Origin: Asterionellopsis glacialis
Lineage: Eukaryota > Bacillariophyta > Plagiogrammaphyceae > Rhaphoneidales > Asterionellopsidaceae
Length of the DNA: 25,813 nucleotides
Direction of reading: 5' to 3'
NCBI GenBank assembly: GCA_014885115.2
Contig: WKLE02000810.1
Span: 1-25,813, forward strand
The position numbers and the translations under genes are program-made. Numbering within the stretch: position 1 is the stretch's first letter; each line of letters opens with the position of its first letter. Positions 18,701-25,813 of this stretch are shown piece by piece. The notes below the pieces were generated by a model. It did no database searches. It was not told the origin of the DNA and saw nothing but the letters and a program-made list of their open reading frames with translations.

Positions 18701-18847
18701 ATTCGCCGGTAGATGATTGGAATGTATAGAACTCATTGCTGTCCCCGTGACAACGACATCCCCATTGTTTTCTGTCGAGTAAATCATGTTGACCCCATTT
18801 GAATTATTTAGTTGCAACATGCCACGGTTCTCGTCTAATCCTTCCAT
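15788..18847 (-). CDS. SNF2-family ATPase, SMARCAL1/ZRANB3-like, with C-terminal PDZ-like domain
   Basis: A single frame of 1019 residues. The N-terminal about 90 residues are Asn/Gln/His-rich. Residues about 95-230 include a W-R-I-P-L-x-x-Y-H-A-F stretch that may be a divergent HARP-type region. The SNF2 core follows: F-Q-R-A-G-V-E-F (264-271), Walker A D-E-M-G-L-G-K-T (283-290), D-E-S-H box (407-410), L-L-S-G-T-P (435-440), helicase C domain from about 585, and motif VI D-R-C-H-R-I-G-Q (701-708). The short spacing between the two lobes and the DESH box fit the SMARCAL1/ZRANB3 annealing-helicase branch, whose members rewind DNA at stalled replication forks. An acidic region (771-870) holds a D-A-D-A-D repeat. 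A PDZ-like fold is predicted at about 912-988 (G-R-M-I-I-M-G-I; V-G-D-I-I-V-A-I-N-G). It is divergent from the TLC-domain gene. Confidence 0.88.
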   Translation of the reverse strand: MEGLDENRGMLQLNNSNGVNMIYSTENNGDVVVTGTAMSSIHSNHLPANQQMPQSQIQVQNQSYGMEHHNFGHHQQYQANGSNSNSFTERRRRISKPLAKLSYKEATYVAITDGFVPTWHQLLPSTSEVWRKAEQARTRKSFKLSLLNVSEFTITGLPIDYTSPPTSVQGLRTHIKHISRTHGKAVWERGSQESEGKWRIPLGAYHAFHAFLNSDPMTTVEGIPPNQLKIASIGRAHLAKDSPTVEKLVTRGVPYGLASALASFQRAGVEFVAEKDGRALIADEMGLGKTVQAIASMSMFAAEWPLLVLSPSNARYHWESEFNHWLGLSSSINEPSDKESKTKSQLQTLQNPRALLRKSQIHVLGSAKDNILPDESVRIVICSYGLVPRLITTRKIIPGLFKCVIVDESHMLKNKATKRTSTLIPVLKAADRVVLLSGTPAFARPMELWPQLTVLRTEQHGWWHDETSFFSEYVKHGSTSKRAELHTLLTGTVMIRRMKADILKSLPAKARECMLMEVSDASMKQDFQNYLQILRTGKGALGRIARKRAIDNGEGTPEATPVPAPDSADAPTRKSVLNLLYCLTGRSKIQMVVKMLKLWLSDKTKGKLCIFAHHIFILDALVTEGGLSNEAGSTSRYIRIDGSTLPRQRQDQIDTFQNDPSVRIAVLGITAAGVAVTLTAASTVWFAELFWTPALMIQAEDRCHRIGQQAKVCCLYVVAKGTLDEILWELMEKKFRALGEFVEGKEKMKLVVNRTYQKESDWFDQWNEIHDDKDADADADTDADPPPDLASIFHFDEVGEGIEHDIEELGRSEQLMVRSQESDDEGDADTKVLSSNSMKQMPGTFSGIPKDDGLGRTEDEAICLEDHDDDVPADEAKPENPVESAISVTNMTKRRNRPPSHLPRLRLYKMNFRGPTYGFRIKIYKGRMIIMGISADRVHQLGEHTKPNVGDIIVAINGLPIPLASSRKQLLVLFDRASKNPPTEILFGEDVGFAEHFNAELFKSELSLPATNSGNFPST
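16496..16528. repeat. ATCAGC hexanucleotide microsatellite in the SNF2 gene
   Basis: About five and a half units of ATCAGC, one with a T for C substitution. Read on the minus strand it encodes the Asp-Ala alternating stretch of the acidic linker between the helicase and PDZ-like regions. Confidence 0.85.
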
Positions 18848-19113
18848 TCTCGCACGTTACAAGAGACTTTCGTCACTGCTCAAAATCCAAACTAAAAAAG
18901 ACTTGCTTCTGTTTAACTAGAGGACCTTGTCAACATTTATTTGAGATAGAACAATAAGTTAATTGCTAACTGATCTTTCCCTCTTTGTTGGCTGTCTCTT
19001 CCCTGCGAGTTGTGATGCGTCGTGTTCCGGTACTGTATTTTGATCGGTGATGAAAGTAGCGTAAAAAAGAAAAAACTTGGCGAGACCCTTCGTGCAGCAG
19101 CATTTTTTCAGAC
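18848..19113. promoter_or_regulatory. Divergent promoter region, SNF2 gene and TLC-domain gene
   Basis: 266 bp between two outward-facing start codons. Both core promoters and 5' UTRs should fall here. I see no recognisable TATA box and no GGTACC-type cluster, so the call rests on gene orientation alone. Confidence 0.5.
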
Positions 19114-20190
19114 ATGTCCACCGCGGTCCGCCGCGCGACACCCCTCTCCTCTCTTCTCTCACCGGAGGAGCCAAGATTTTCACTCCAGCAAAGATTCTGG
19201 GACACATTTGATACAGCTTGTCGCATCCGACAACAAAAAATGACTCTGAAAAAAAAAGAAGACGTCATGGAAAACGCATTCGACCGAGATATTCTTCATC
19301 GGATTATTATTTTTACTTTCATCTGGAAAGCAGTAATTGCGTTTTGCATTCGTTTTATCCCTGATGGTATCATTGAAGATAGTCCGCAATGGAGCTGGTA
19401 TTTTGGAGGTGGACTTCAGGGTACTTTTTATCCAATTGTTCTTTGTTTAGCCTTCCGAAATGGTCATTGCAAGGGCAACCCTGGGAAGCTGATTTCATGG
19501 ATGAACAGTTCATGGGCCGATCGAAAATCGTCCTTTTACGAAAGAACCTTTTTCTGTGGCTTTTTTGCGTACCTGCTGATTGATATCCCCAACGTCACTC
19601 CACTTTTTATTGCCCATCATATAGTGTGCATGGTAGGAATTGCGTTTGCCTTGTGGTTGCCCCGGGGACACATCCCAATGCTCTTTGGCATGTGCATGTT
19701 GGAAATGGGATCTTTCTGCTTCGTCACTCCCAAAATTATGCCTGGTTTTTTTTCAGACGATCAACACCTTCCTCACAGCGATTTAAGATGGGATAGATTT
19801 TACTGGTGGGGCATGACTCTATCGAATATACTTTGTTTGGGAACATGCTTCTATAATATTTTCGTTCCCTTTGGAATACAAAGTCAATTGTTGGATAAAG
19901 CTTCGAAAGGCTTCTTTACAGTCCTAACAATTGGCTTGTGTTATATGCGACAAGAATATTCTTACAACAACATGTTCTCAGCAGAAACACGGTACAATAC
20001 TATGCAACCACATGAAAAAATACACCCCAATGAAAAATGGATTTCAGATACCCATGCTGCTATCATGGTGGTTTTGTATGTTACCATTTGGGGTGGGTCA
20101 ATTTTGTTTGCGGTTCTCCAATCTTACCGATCTGAAGGGTATTCGTTATATCCTCTACCCGATCAAGGAAAATCATCTAAACTAGCTTGA
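19114..20190 (+). CDS. TLC-domain multi-pass membrane protein
   Basis: 358 residues from ATG 19114, the first in frame; Met43 and Met52 are alternatives. There are roughly six to seven hydrophobic segments (about 62-82, 98-114, 145-165, 168-185, 187-206, 230-250, 264-276 and 315-336). The F-I-A-H-H-I-V-C segment (165-172) followed by M-L-E-M-G-S (195-200) fits the TLC (TRAM/LAG1/CLN8) domain, where a His-His pair and a downstream Glu are conserved. Family members include ceramide synthases and poorly understood lipid-handling membrane proteins. This sequence lacks the extended ceramide-synthase signature that I would expect, so it is closer to the general TLCD/TMEM56 type. ER or other endomembrane location is inferred. 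The N-terminal about 50 residues are hydrophilic. Confidence 0.72.
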   Translation: MSTAVRRATPLSSLLSPEEPRFSLQQRFWDTFDTACRIRQQKMTLKKKEDVMENAFDRDILHRIIIFTFIWKAVIAFCIRFIPDGIIEDSPQWSWYFGGGLQGTFYPIVLCLAFRNGHCKGNPGKLISWMNSSWADRKSSFYERTFFCGFFAYLLIDIPNVTPLFIAHHIVCMVGIAFALWLPRGHIPMLFGMCMLEMGSFCFVTPKIMPGFFSDDQHLPHSDLRWDRFYWWGMTLSNILCLGTCFYNIFVPFGIQSQLLDKASKGFFTVLTIGLCYMRQEYSYNNMFSAETRYNTMQPHEKIHPNEKWISDTHAAIMVVLYVTIWGGSILFAVLQSYRSEGYSLYPLPDQGKSSKLA

Positions 20191-20883
20191 GCCTGATACC
20201 AGACGTACTTTTTTAAATTTGATGGATATATATTTAAAATAAATTTTATAGATCTAAAATTCAGTGTATTTTAGAAGCAATGGATGTTGACTGAGATAGG
20301 ATTCAATTGTACATTATTAAATTTGATGTACTCCGTTAACAACAACGAAGCGAGTGCGTGAATAAGTTTTTTCCAAGATTCATTTGATAGAATCTTGGTC
20401 TCTCACTTTTGTTCTCCAAAACATTTTACAAATTACCCAGCATGCTCTATCTCGATCTCACTGTGTAAGTAGCACTTTCTCTGTCGAATCCAAAACCCCT
20501 GTCCCACGTTAAAAAATCAACTGTGGTGTTTCTACATTCAATATAAAAAAGGATGGAAAAGATTGCAGTTTCAACAACAACAAAAAAGTAAAAATATTTC
20601 AAAATAGAACATTCATGGAACTATGGTAGAGTACACGAATGAAGCTCTATCTTTATTAAAAGTTAGGCTCCCTGCCTTTTTTATTTATATTATATAATAG
20701 TGACACCCATAAACTTTCAAGGTAGAAAGAACATGGTTTTTGACAAGAACTCAACACACTACTAACTACTATTGTTGTTGTTGATAATGATGGTGGGCAA
20801 CATCAAATAAGTCGTGTTCCTTCGTACCACAAAAAGCCAAGCGCCAATTTTCCTTTCAGTCAGTCAGCGGGACAGAAATATAT
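20191..20883. other. Intergenic 3' regions of convergent genes, AT-rich
   Basis: 693 bp between the stop codons of the TLC and thioredoxin genes. It contains AATAAA-like words near 20238, a perfect hairpin (listed separately) and short ACA/TTG triplet runs. I see no coding frame or RNA gene. Confidence 0.55.
20373..20398. repeat. Perfect inverted repeat CCAAGATTC / GAATCTTGG
   Basis: Nine-bp arms at 20373-20381 and 20390-20398 enclose the 8-nt loop ATTTGATA. It lies about 180 bp past the TLC gene stop, in the convergent 3' space, and could form an RNA hairpin in a long 3' UTR. Confidence 0.85.
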
Positions 20884-21783
20884 CTATGAAAGGTGCTTGT
20901 GGATGGCAGCTTCGATAGCTTCAGCATTAGCACCATTGATAACCTCAACCTTAACGCCATCTACGAAATAATGAAAAGAGGGTACCGATCGAACTCCTTC
21001 TCGTTTCATAAGTTTTGAAGCATCTGCGGAAGAATCACCAATAACCTGCAATAAACAGATTTTGGAAAAAAAATCAAAAAAAGTGAGCAGAACGAAATAT
21101 TTTTTTCGAAATGCAACGAGAAAAACGAAATGATATGGGTGTCCCAAAGATTTTGAAGCTATGCTCTGAAATAATGTAATTCTGCCACCCAAGAGAGCGA
21201 GCTCCAAACATTGTGCAGTAAAGCAATATGTCAGATCAAAATAAGACTTTAGCATTGCTTCGGGAACTATGATGTCCGTGATTTACAATGCTAAAGCTTG
21301 ACACCTCGTCCGACTTGGCTGTTGAGCGCTGCACACCATTATATTTAAGCTGACGGACTCGATCCAATTGCAAAATATCAGCATGTTTCCGCATAAAGAA
21401 CTCATCCCTGAATTTCTTGCGTGTTTGTCTTTCCATGCATACCGAAATAGCACATTCAGCTGGTAATGTCAAGTGAAAATAAATTGTCTTACCTTGAGGA
21501 AGACAGCTTCGGGGTACTTGTTGCTGAATTCGGCGAACTTTGGAGCAATAACCTTGCATGGTCCACACCAAGTTGTGGAGTAATCAACGACAACAAGAGC
21601 GTCTTTATTATTTCCGATAGTCTCATCGAAACTAGCTTCACTTCCAATCTCGACAACGCTCATTGACAAGGTGCTGGCAGATCGGGGGGAGGCAAAGGTA
21701 CGGGATCCCGTGAAGCTAGAAGAGGTGAAGGCATTAGCAGTACATGCCAAGGAGAAAAGGAAAATGAAGACACGGCTAATCAT
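20884..21783 (-). CDS. Plastid-targeted thioredoxin
   Basis: Exon 1 is 21783-21493 (97 codons) and exon 2 is 21045-20884. The 447-nt intron (donor GTAAGA, acceptor TTGCAG) is phase 0 and rejoins V-F-L-K|V-I-G-D. The product is 150 residues. Residues 1-18 form a signal peptide ending A-N-A before Phe19, then a Ser/Thr/Arg-rich stretch to about 40. This is the bipartite plastid presequence pattern of diatoms, with an aromatic residue at the cleavage site. The mature part is a compact thioredoxin fold with W-C-G-P-C-K (72-77) and the cis-Pro motif V-P-S-F. It is expected to reduce disulphides of stromal target enzymes using electrons from ferredoxin-thioredoxin reductase. The f/m/h/y subtype cannot be fixed here. 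It is convergent with the TLC gene. Confidence 0.9.
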
Positions 21784-22043
21784 GATTGATGGTTACAAGA
21801 AAGATATATAACTTGATAATTGACACTTGGTAGAGTAGGAAACACGCTGTCTTTTTAGTTTTTTACTTCGAGTTATCACCAGGACTACGAGAATCTCGGC
21901 AGGCAAATAGGTTGTCAACTTCGCCTATCGCACCTGTCGAAGAATGGCTTCTTCTCTGCTTCGAGCGCTAGCTTGGCGCGTGGGTGTTGACAGTCGACAC
22001 CCTTTCGATCTTTCGCAATCTTCTCCATCGGTTTTCCTAGCCC

Positions 22044-22119
22044 CAGTACCTGGGTACGGTATCTGTATTTTTATGGGTAGGCACTTACGTATGTGAGTAC
22101 AGATACCTACCATGTACTG
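22044..22119. repeat. Interrupted inverted repeat upstream of thioredoxin
   Basis: GGTATCTGTA at 22058-22067 pairs with TACAGATACC at 22098-22107. Outside these, CAGTAC at 22044-22049 pairs with GTACTG at 22114-22119. The result is a two-step hairpin with a 30-nt loop, about 260-335 bp upstream of the thioredoxin start codon. Confidence 0.7.
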
Positions 22120-22884
22120 ACTGTCGCTAGAAATTTTCTACGAGTAACTGGCGTTAGGCACCCTACCTGGTACGTGTCTTTTGCGTGGTCTAAAACCGCA
22201 AGTTGACGTCTCGGATGCGCATATCTTTCTCTTCGCTTGCTCGGACGCAATGATTTCATTGTGTGGTCTGATCTTCGTCCCGTCCGATGTCCGATATCTT
22301 TGATTTGACGGACTCCTGAAAACGCGAACACAACCAACGCCATGGTTGTCTGCTTTTTATGTTGCGTTTCTTGGGACTACATCATGTCCTACTTCATATA
22401 AAATATAGATATCATGTCTATGCTATATTACAAACTCCCCTAGCAGTCCAAAGTCCAATATGAAACTCTCTAGTCTTTTCATAAGTGCATTCAAGTTACT
22501 CCACATGGATTTAGACTGAGACTAATTTTTGAGGAAGGTAAACAGCTCTTCATGAAACATGCATGGAGAAATTAAGCACGGGCAGCAGCTGTTCGCCTTA
22601 GTGAAATCATGTTCGATAGATTAAATCTTGGAATACGACAAGAGAAATGCAGAAAGGGACAACATTAAAAGTAAAATGTAAGGCTGCAGAACAAATCAAA
22701 AATTGGTTTCTAAATCTTAAAATTGTACATTTCTTGTCATTGTAAACATTAAAAATACATAATCCGTGTATATGATATCTAAAAAGGATCAAAACTTTAT
22801 AAAATTGTGGGTCTGAAAAATTCCCTTGAATGACAGACCTCACTGATTGGTCTGTGCTCGCTAAAAAAATTAAACATGAATATG

Positions 22885-22904
22885 TATATATATATATATA
22901 TATA
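22885..22904. repeat. (TA)10 microsatellite
   Basis: Twenty bases of uninterrupted TA dinucleotides in AT-rich spacer. Confidence 0.9.
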
Positions 22905-23066
22905 AAGATCAAAATTCAAAAAATTGGTATCCAAATGAAGGTAACGTAAACTTTCGTATGATGCTCTCCAGCTTTTGACCAGGCATTCTTCATTCTACAA
23001 CAAAATTTGATTTCATATTGCGTAACTTAGGAGGAACTTTCCAGATACTGTAGCATGAATGATGGT

Positions 23067-24340
23067 TCAATCTTCCTCCGTAATGATTACTGGTGATAGC
23101 TGGAGGATTTGGGGACCTTTAAACTCATTTTCTTTCTCTTCTATTTCTTCTAATGCCGGGTTTGCTCCATCATCATCTGAAAGTGACGTACAATCGGAAG
23201 CATAGGCGTCTCCTTCTCCACATGCCCTATCGGCTTCTGAAAAGGAGACTTCTGATATTCGCCTTGTAACACCTTTTAGAATGAATCCATTCTCTTGATC
23301 ACCTGGGACTGGCTCTTCTGTTTTTTCTTCTTCATAACTCTCTTGTCCAGCAATGCTGTTCATGTAGGCTACCTCCTCTTCTGCATTCATTTGAGCAATT
23401 ATTGCTGCGGCTTTATCAGCTTGTTTTTGTAACTCTTGAATCTCCTTGGATGGTTTCTTCTTGAATAAAAGAGTTCGTTTCAGTTTCCGACCGGCACTTT
23501 GTACTATCTTTTCGATTTTCTCATTCTGTTCTGACATGTTATTAACTGTCTGCCGACGTTTATTCTTGATTTTAATATTCGTCCGAACAGCGGATGCAAT
23601 ATGAGATCGGGGTACTTGCCATTCCTTCATGAGCATATCTTGACGAACACTACGAGGAAGTAGCATTTGCCCATTTGTACGACGTGGTGGTCGATTCTTT
23701 TCATACGCATCTAGCGGTACCGCTGTTTCGCTGCCGTACTCCCAGTCAATGCTGTGGGGCGAGAGTAAGATAAAGACAAAAGCAAAAGGGTATGGTAGGT
23801 TAGTTTGGTTGACATAGTTGAAGATACATCAACATGCAATTACAATTTCAATTTTTTTCTGAGAGTTTGTGATTAGGAGGGATTTATGTTTCCGGTTTCT
23901 ACTTATGTCATAGGATTCATGACGTCACAGAGAATCAGAACACTCTCCAAATTCCGAACCTTGGTTCGGAATTTCGGATTTAGAGTAAAAATACCACGAA
24001 CGCACCTTACGGGAGGGCCGCTGCTACATGACGGATTGTCTCCAAGACAACGAGAGTATTCCCTGATTTGCACATTATCCCATTGAATACGAGGGTTGTG
24101 AAGTTTGGTTGGAGCCGATTGGCAGGAAGCTAATCCTACTGATTTATCGCCGTATTTGCTATGTAAACTTTCGTCGAGTGTGATGATTTTCATAATGCTC
24201 GATAGGCGAACAACAGCGGGCATGGATTTGCTTCGTTGTGGTGATTGAGATGTCGTTGTTGCTAATACTCGCCGATCTCGACGCCATGGGATATTTTCGC
24301 TTCGCCGCCTTGGGGACTCAATGTTGGTATAATCATTCAT
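23067..24340 (-). CDS. Hypothetical protein with GDNP...GPPVSIDW motif (diatom-type)
   Basis: Exon 1 is 24340-24006 and exon 2 is 23751-23067, with a 254-nt intron, giving 339 residues. The donor AAG|GTGCGT and acceptor CCACAG|C join in phase 2 and restore I-Q-W-D-N-V-Q-I-R-E-Y (85-95), then L-G-D-N-P-S (99-104), G-P-P-V-S-I-D-W (108-115). I recall this V-x-I-R-E-Y...GDNP...GPP-x-x-x-x-W pattern from many diatom hypothetical proteins of unknown function; this is from memory. A basic segment with L-P-R-S-V-R-Q-D-M-L (143-151) and K-I-K-N-K-R-R (171-177) follows, then a helical charged region and a Glu/Asp-rich tail. The N-terminus is Arg/Ser-rich. No signal peptide or membrane segment is seen. 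No function is assigned. Confidence 0.78.
23949..23974. repeat. 26-bp inverted repeat inside an intron
   Basis: Arms AAATTCCGAACC (23949-23960) and GGTTCGGAATTT (23963-23974) are exact reverse complements separated by TT. They lie in the intron of the GDNP-motif gene, starting 31 nt from the donor site. Confidence 0.9.
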
Positions 24341-25813
24341 GGCGGCTGGAGGTCGATTTGCTCCTCAAAAGAAATTTGAGCGTTCGATCGTAGACCCAAA
24401 ACTAGAGATCTGCAGGGAATAACGACTGTGTTTGCGATTAATTTTTTTTTGCCGCCAGCACCAGGTACATCAGGACCTGCCTGGTAGGTACTACGCGTAC
24501 CGTACGTGCTACCAGGTACATTACCAGATTCTGTACCTGGTAGGTCCTACGGTAGTCTCACAGTACTGGTACAAGTCATTCTAAAAAGCGAATTTTTTTC
24601 TTATTCCATAATACCTGGTAAACCGTAGAACTCTTCCATTTTTTAGGGATTACCAGGTGGTTCCTCGGTAAATCGTACTCTACAGAGTGTGTTACATCCT
24701 ACGAAGGTACATATATTTCTACTGTGCCTTGGATACATTCTTGTCAGCACGGTAATCGAAGCTGGTAAAATCTTACAAGAACCTTTGATACTGTATATTA
24801 TATAAAATTAAAAAGTACAAAAAATTGTACAGAACCAGTTGGTTCGTGCCGCCGCTGTTCGTTCAGGACCTACTATAATGTACTGTACCTGGTACAGATA
24901 GGTAGTCCCATTGTCTTATAATATCATTGGGTAACTTTTCACAGGTACCGGTACATATGCAGCAGCAAATCCTGTTTGTTGAATCGGGAATGAAATTCCT
25001 GAATAACTTTCGTAATATTTTCAATGTACTATCAAGCTGTTACCACGTAATCGAATTAGACAGATGTCTTTAAGTGATAATCTAGACATTTTTATTCTAT
25101 TAATATAATCTGATAATTGAACAGCGATTCTGAAACATCACTGTTTGGGTATGATATCACTTATATGCAAGGATCTAGATTGGATGCATTTTATCAGAAC
25201 TCCGACTTATCCCGGTCATTTGCTGGCCGGCGTAGCTGTTTTCCCGGTCAGAAAGGCCGGGAAAAGGGACAATTCAGAACAACTGCGTTAAAATCAGAGT
25301 TGTCCTATTGAAATGTCGTGCTTCTCAATATTGTCGAACCAGCACCGGGAATAATTATGTCGCTCACAACACATATTGATATGGGGTTAATTAATCATTT
25401 TTTTATATATGTTACAGTTAATAAAAGCGAACTACCTGGTACCGTACCGGTAGAGAATTGAGAACTCCAGTACCGCTTCAAGATAGAGAACTTCCACGAC
25501 AGAACTTATTTTTAAGGTTGTAGATCGGCTTACAACCGCCTAAGTAATTTATACGCTATTTCTACAGGATTTCATTCCGTACTGGGCTAAAATCACGAAA
25601 ATTTTAATTTTTTTCTGTATTTGGGTTTGAGATGGAACTTTTACGTTCTTTTTGGCCTTCGGTCCGAACTGTTAGGGGTACCTAAGGTACTCCTACGGTT
25701 TCAAGGAACCATAACTCGTCCAAAATTAGGGTTAGACAGTAAATATGTATATGTCGACGTAAAGGAGGGTCAAACCTTTTAGATCTGATAGTTTCGTTGA
25801 AATCGGACTACTG
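24341..25813. other. Long intergenic region with ACCTGGTA/GGTACC word clusters
   Basis: 1.47 kb to the right edge with no supported gene. The promoter of the GDNP-motif gene should lie at its left end. Copies of ACCTGGTA or TACCAGGT occur at 24460, 24480, 24511, 24535, 24613, 24651, 24887 and 25434, in both orientations. A 15-bp odd palindrome (CTGTACC-T-GGTACAG) lies at 24883-24897. The short frame at 25117-25311 has no ATG start and no family resemblance. Confidence 0.6.
25239..25265. repeat. Inverted repeat TTTTCCCGG / CCGGGAAAA
   Basis: Exact 9-bp arms at 25239-25247 and 25257-25265 around a 9-nt spacer. A third related CCCGG word lies upstream at 25211, so this could be part of a small structured element. 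Confidence 0.8.

Larger units (their letters stand above)
21784..23066. other. Intergenic region upstream of the thioredoxin gene
   Basis: 1.28 kb. The right part is AT-rich and probably includes the 3' UTR of the GDNP-motif gene; the left part should carry the thioredoxin promoter. It holds an interrupted inverted repeat at 22044-22119, an ACCTGGTA word at about 22165 and a (TA)10 tract. The frames in it show no family resemblance. Confidence 0.55.

Noticed and set aside
21236..21571. 111-residue open frame on the minus strand
   Set aside because: It spans the thioredoxin intron and overlaps exon 1 in another frame; it has no family resemblance, and the thioredoxin reading with splicing explains the region.
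22107..22912. Several short minus-strand frames in the spacer upstream of thioredoxin
   Set aside because: Lengths are near chance expectation, composition is not coding-like, and one contains the (TA)10 tract.
25117..25311. 64-residue open frame near the right end
   Set aside because: No ATG start, no recognisable domain, and it covers an inverted repeat; it is likely chance.

Overview
The window looks like nuclear DNA from a diatom, most likely a pennate one. The genes are separated by 0.3-1.8 kb. Several are split by short introns (84-447 nt) with GT-AG ends and mostly GTAAG-type donors. One product carries a diatom-style plastid presequence (signal peptide ending ANA|F, then a Ser/Thr/Arg-rich stretch). 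Another carries a GDNP...GPPVSI motif that I associate with hypothetical proteins of diatoms. The species cannot be fixed from the sequence alone.

Layout, left to right: the 3' end of a fatty acid hydroxylase / sterol desaturase family gene (+, cut by the window edge); a membrane-anchored alpha/beta hydrolase (-); a six-exon CBM20-GT20-HAD gene of the trehalose-6-phosphate synthase/phosphatase family (+), with key residues of both catalytic domains replaced; an unrecognised probable nuclear protein with two Cys/His modules, a KOW-like segment and low-complexity regions (-); a two-exon BFR1-like coiled-coil protein (-); a SMARCAL1/ZRANB3-like SNF2 protein with a C-terminal PDZ-like domain (-); a TLC-domain membrane protein (+); a two-exon plastid thioredoxin (-); and a two-exon GDNP-motif protein (-). 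The last 1.47 kb holds no gene that I can support.

The genes do not form one pathway; this is an ordinary mix of eukaryotic genes. The hydrolase and the trehalose gene are divergent and share a 684-bp upstream region. The SNF2 and TLC genes share a 266-bp divergent promoter region. Three pairs are convergent: hydroxylase/hydrolase, trehalose/KOW protein and TLC/thioredoxin.

The most notable signals are: (1) the trehalose protein, which keeps the nucleotide-sugar side of its GT20 site but has lost glucose-6-phosphate contacts and the second Asp of the phosphatase motif, so it is probably a starch/glucan-binding regulator; (2) the SNF2-PDZ fusion; (3) a family of short palindromic words built from ACCTGGTA / TACCAGGT / GGTACC that clusters in the long intergenic regions at about 11.7-12.5, 15.4-15.6 and 24.4-25.5 kb; and (4) several perfect inverted repeats in introns and spacers.

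Splice sites were placed by eye from consensus and from the continuity of protein families; no transcript data were available.
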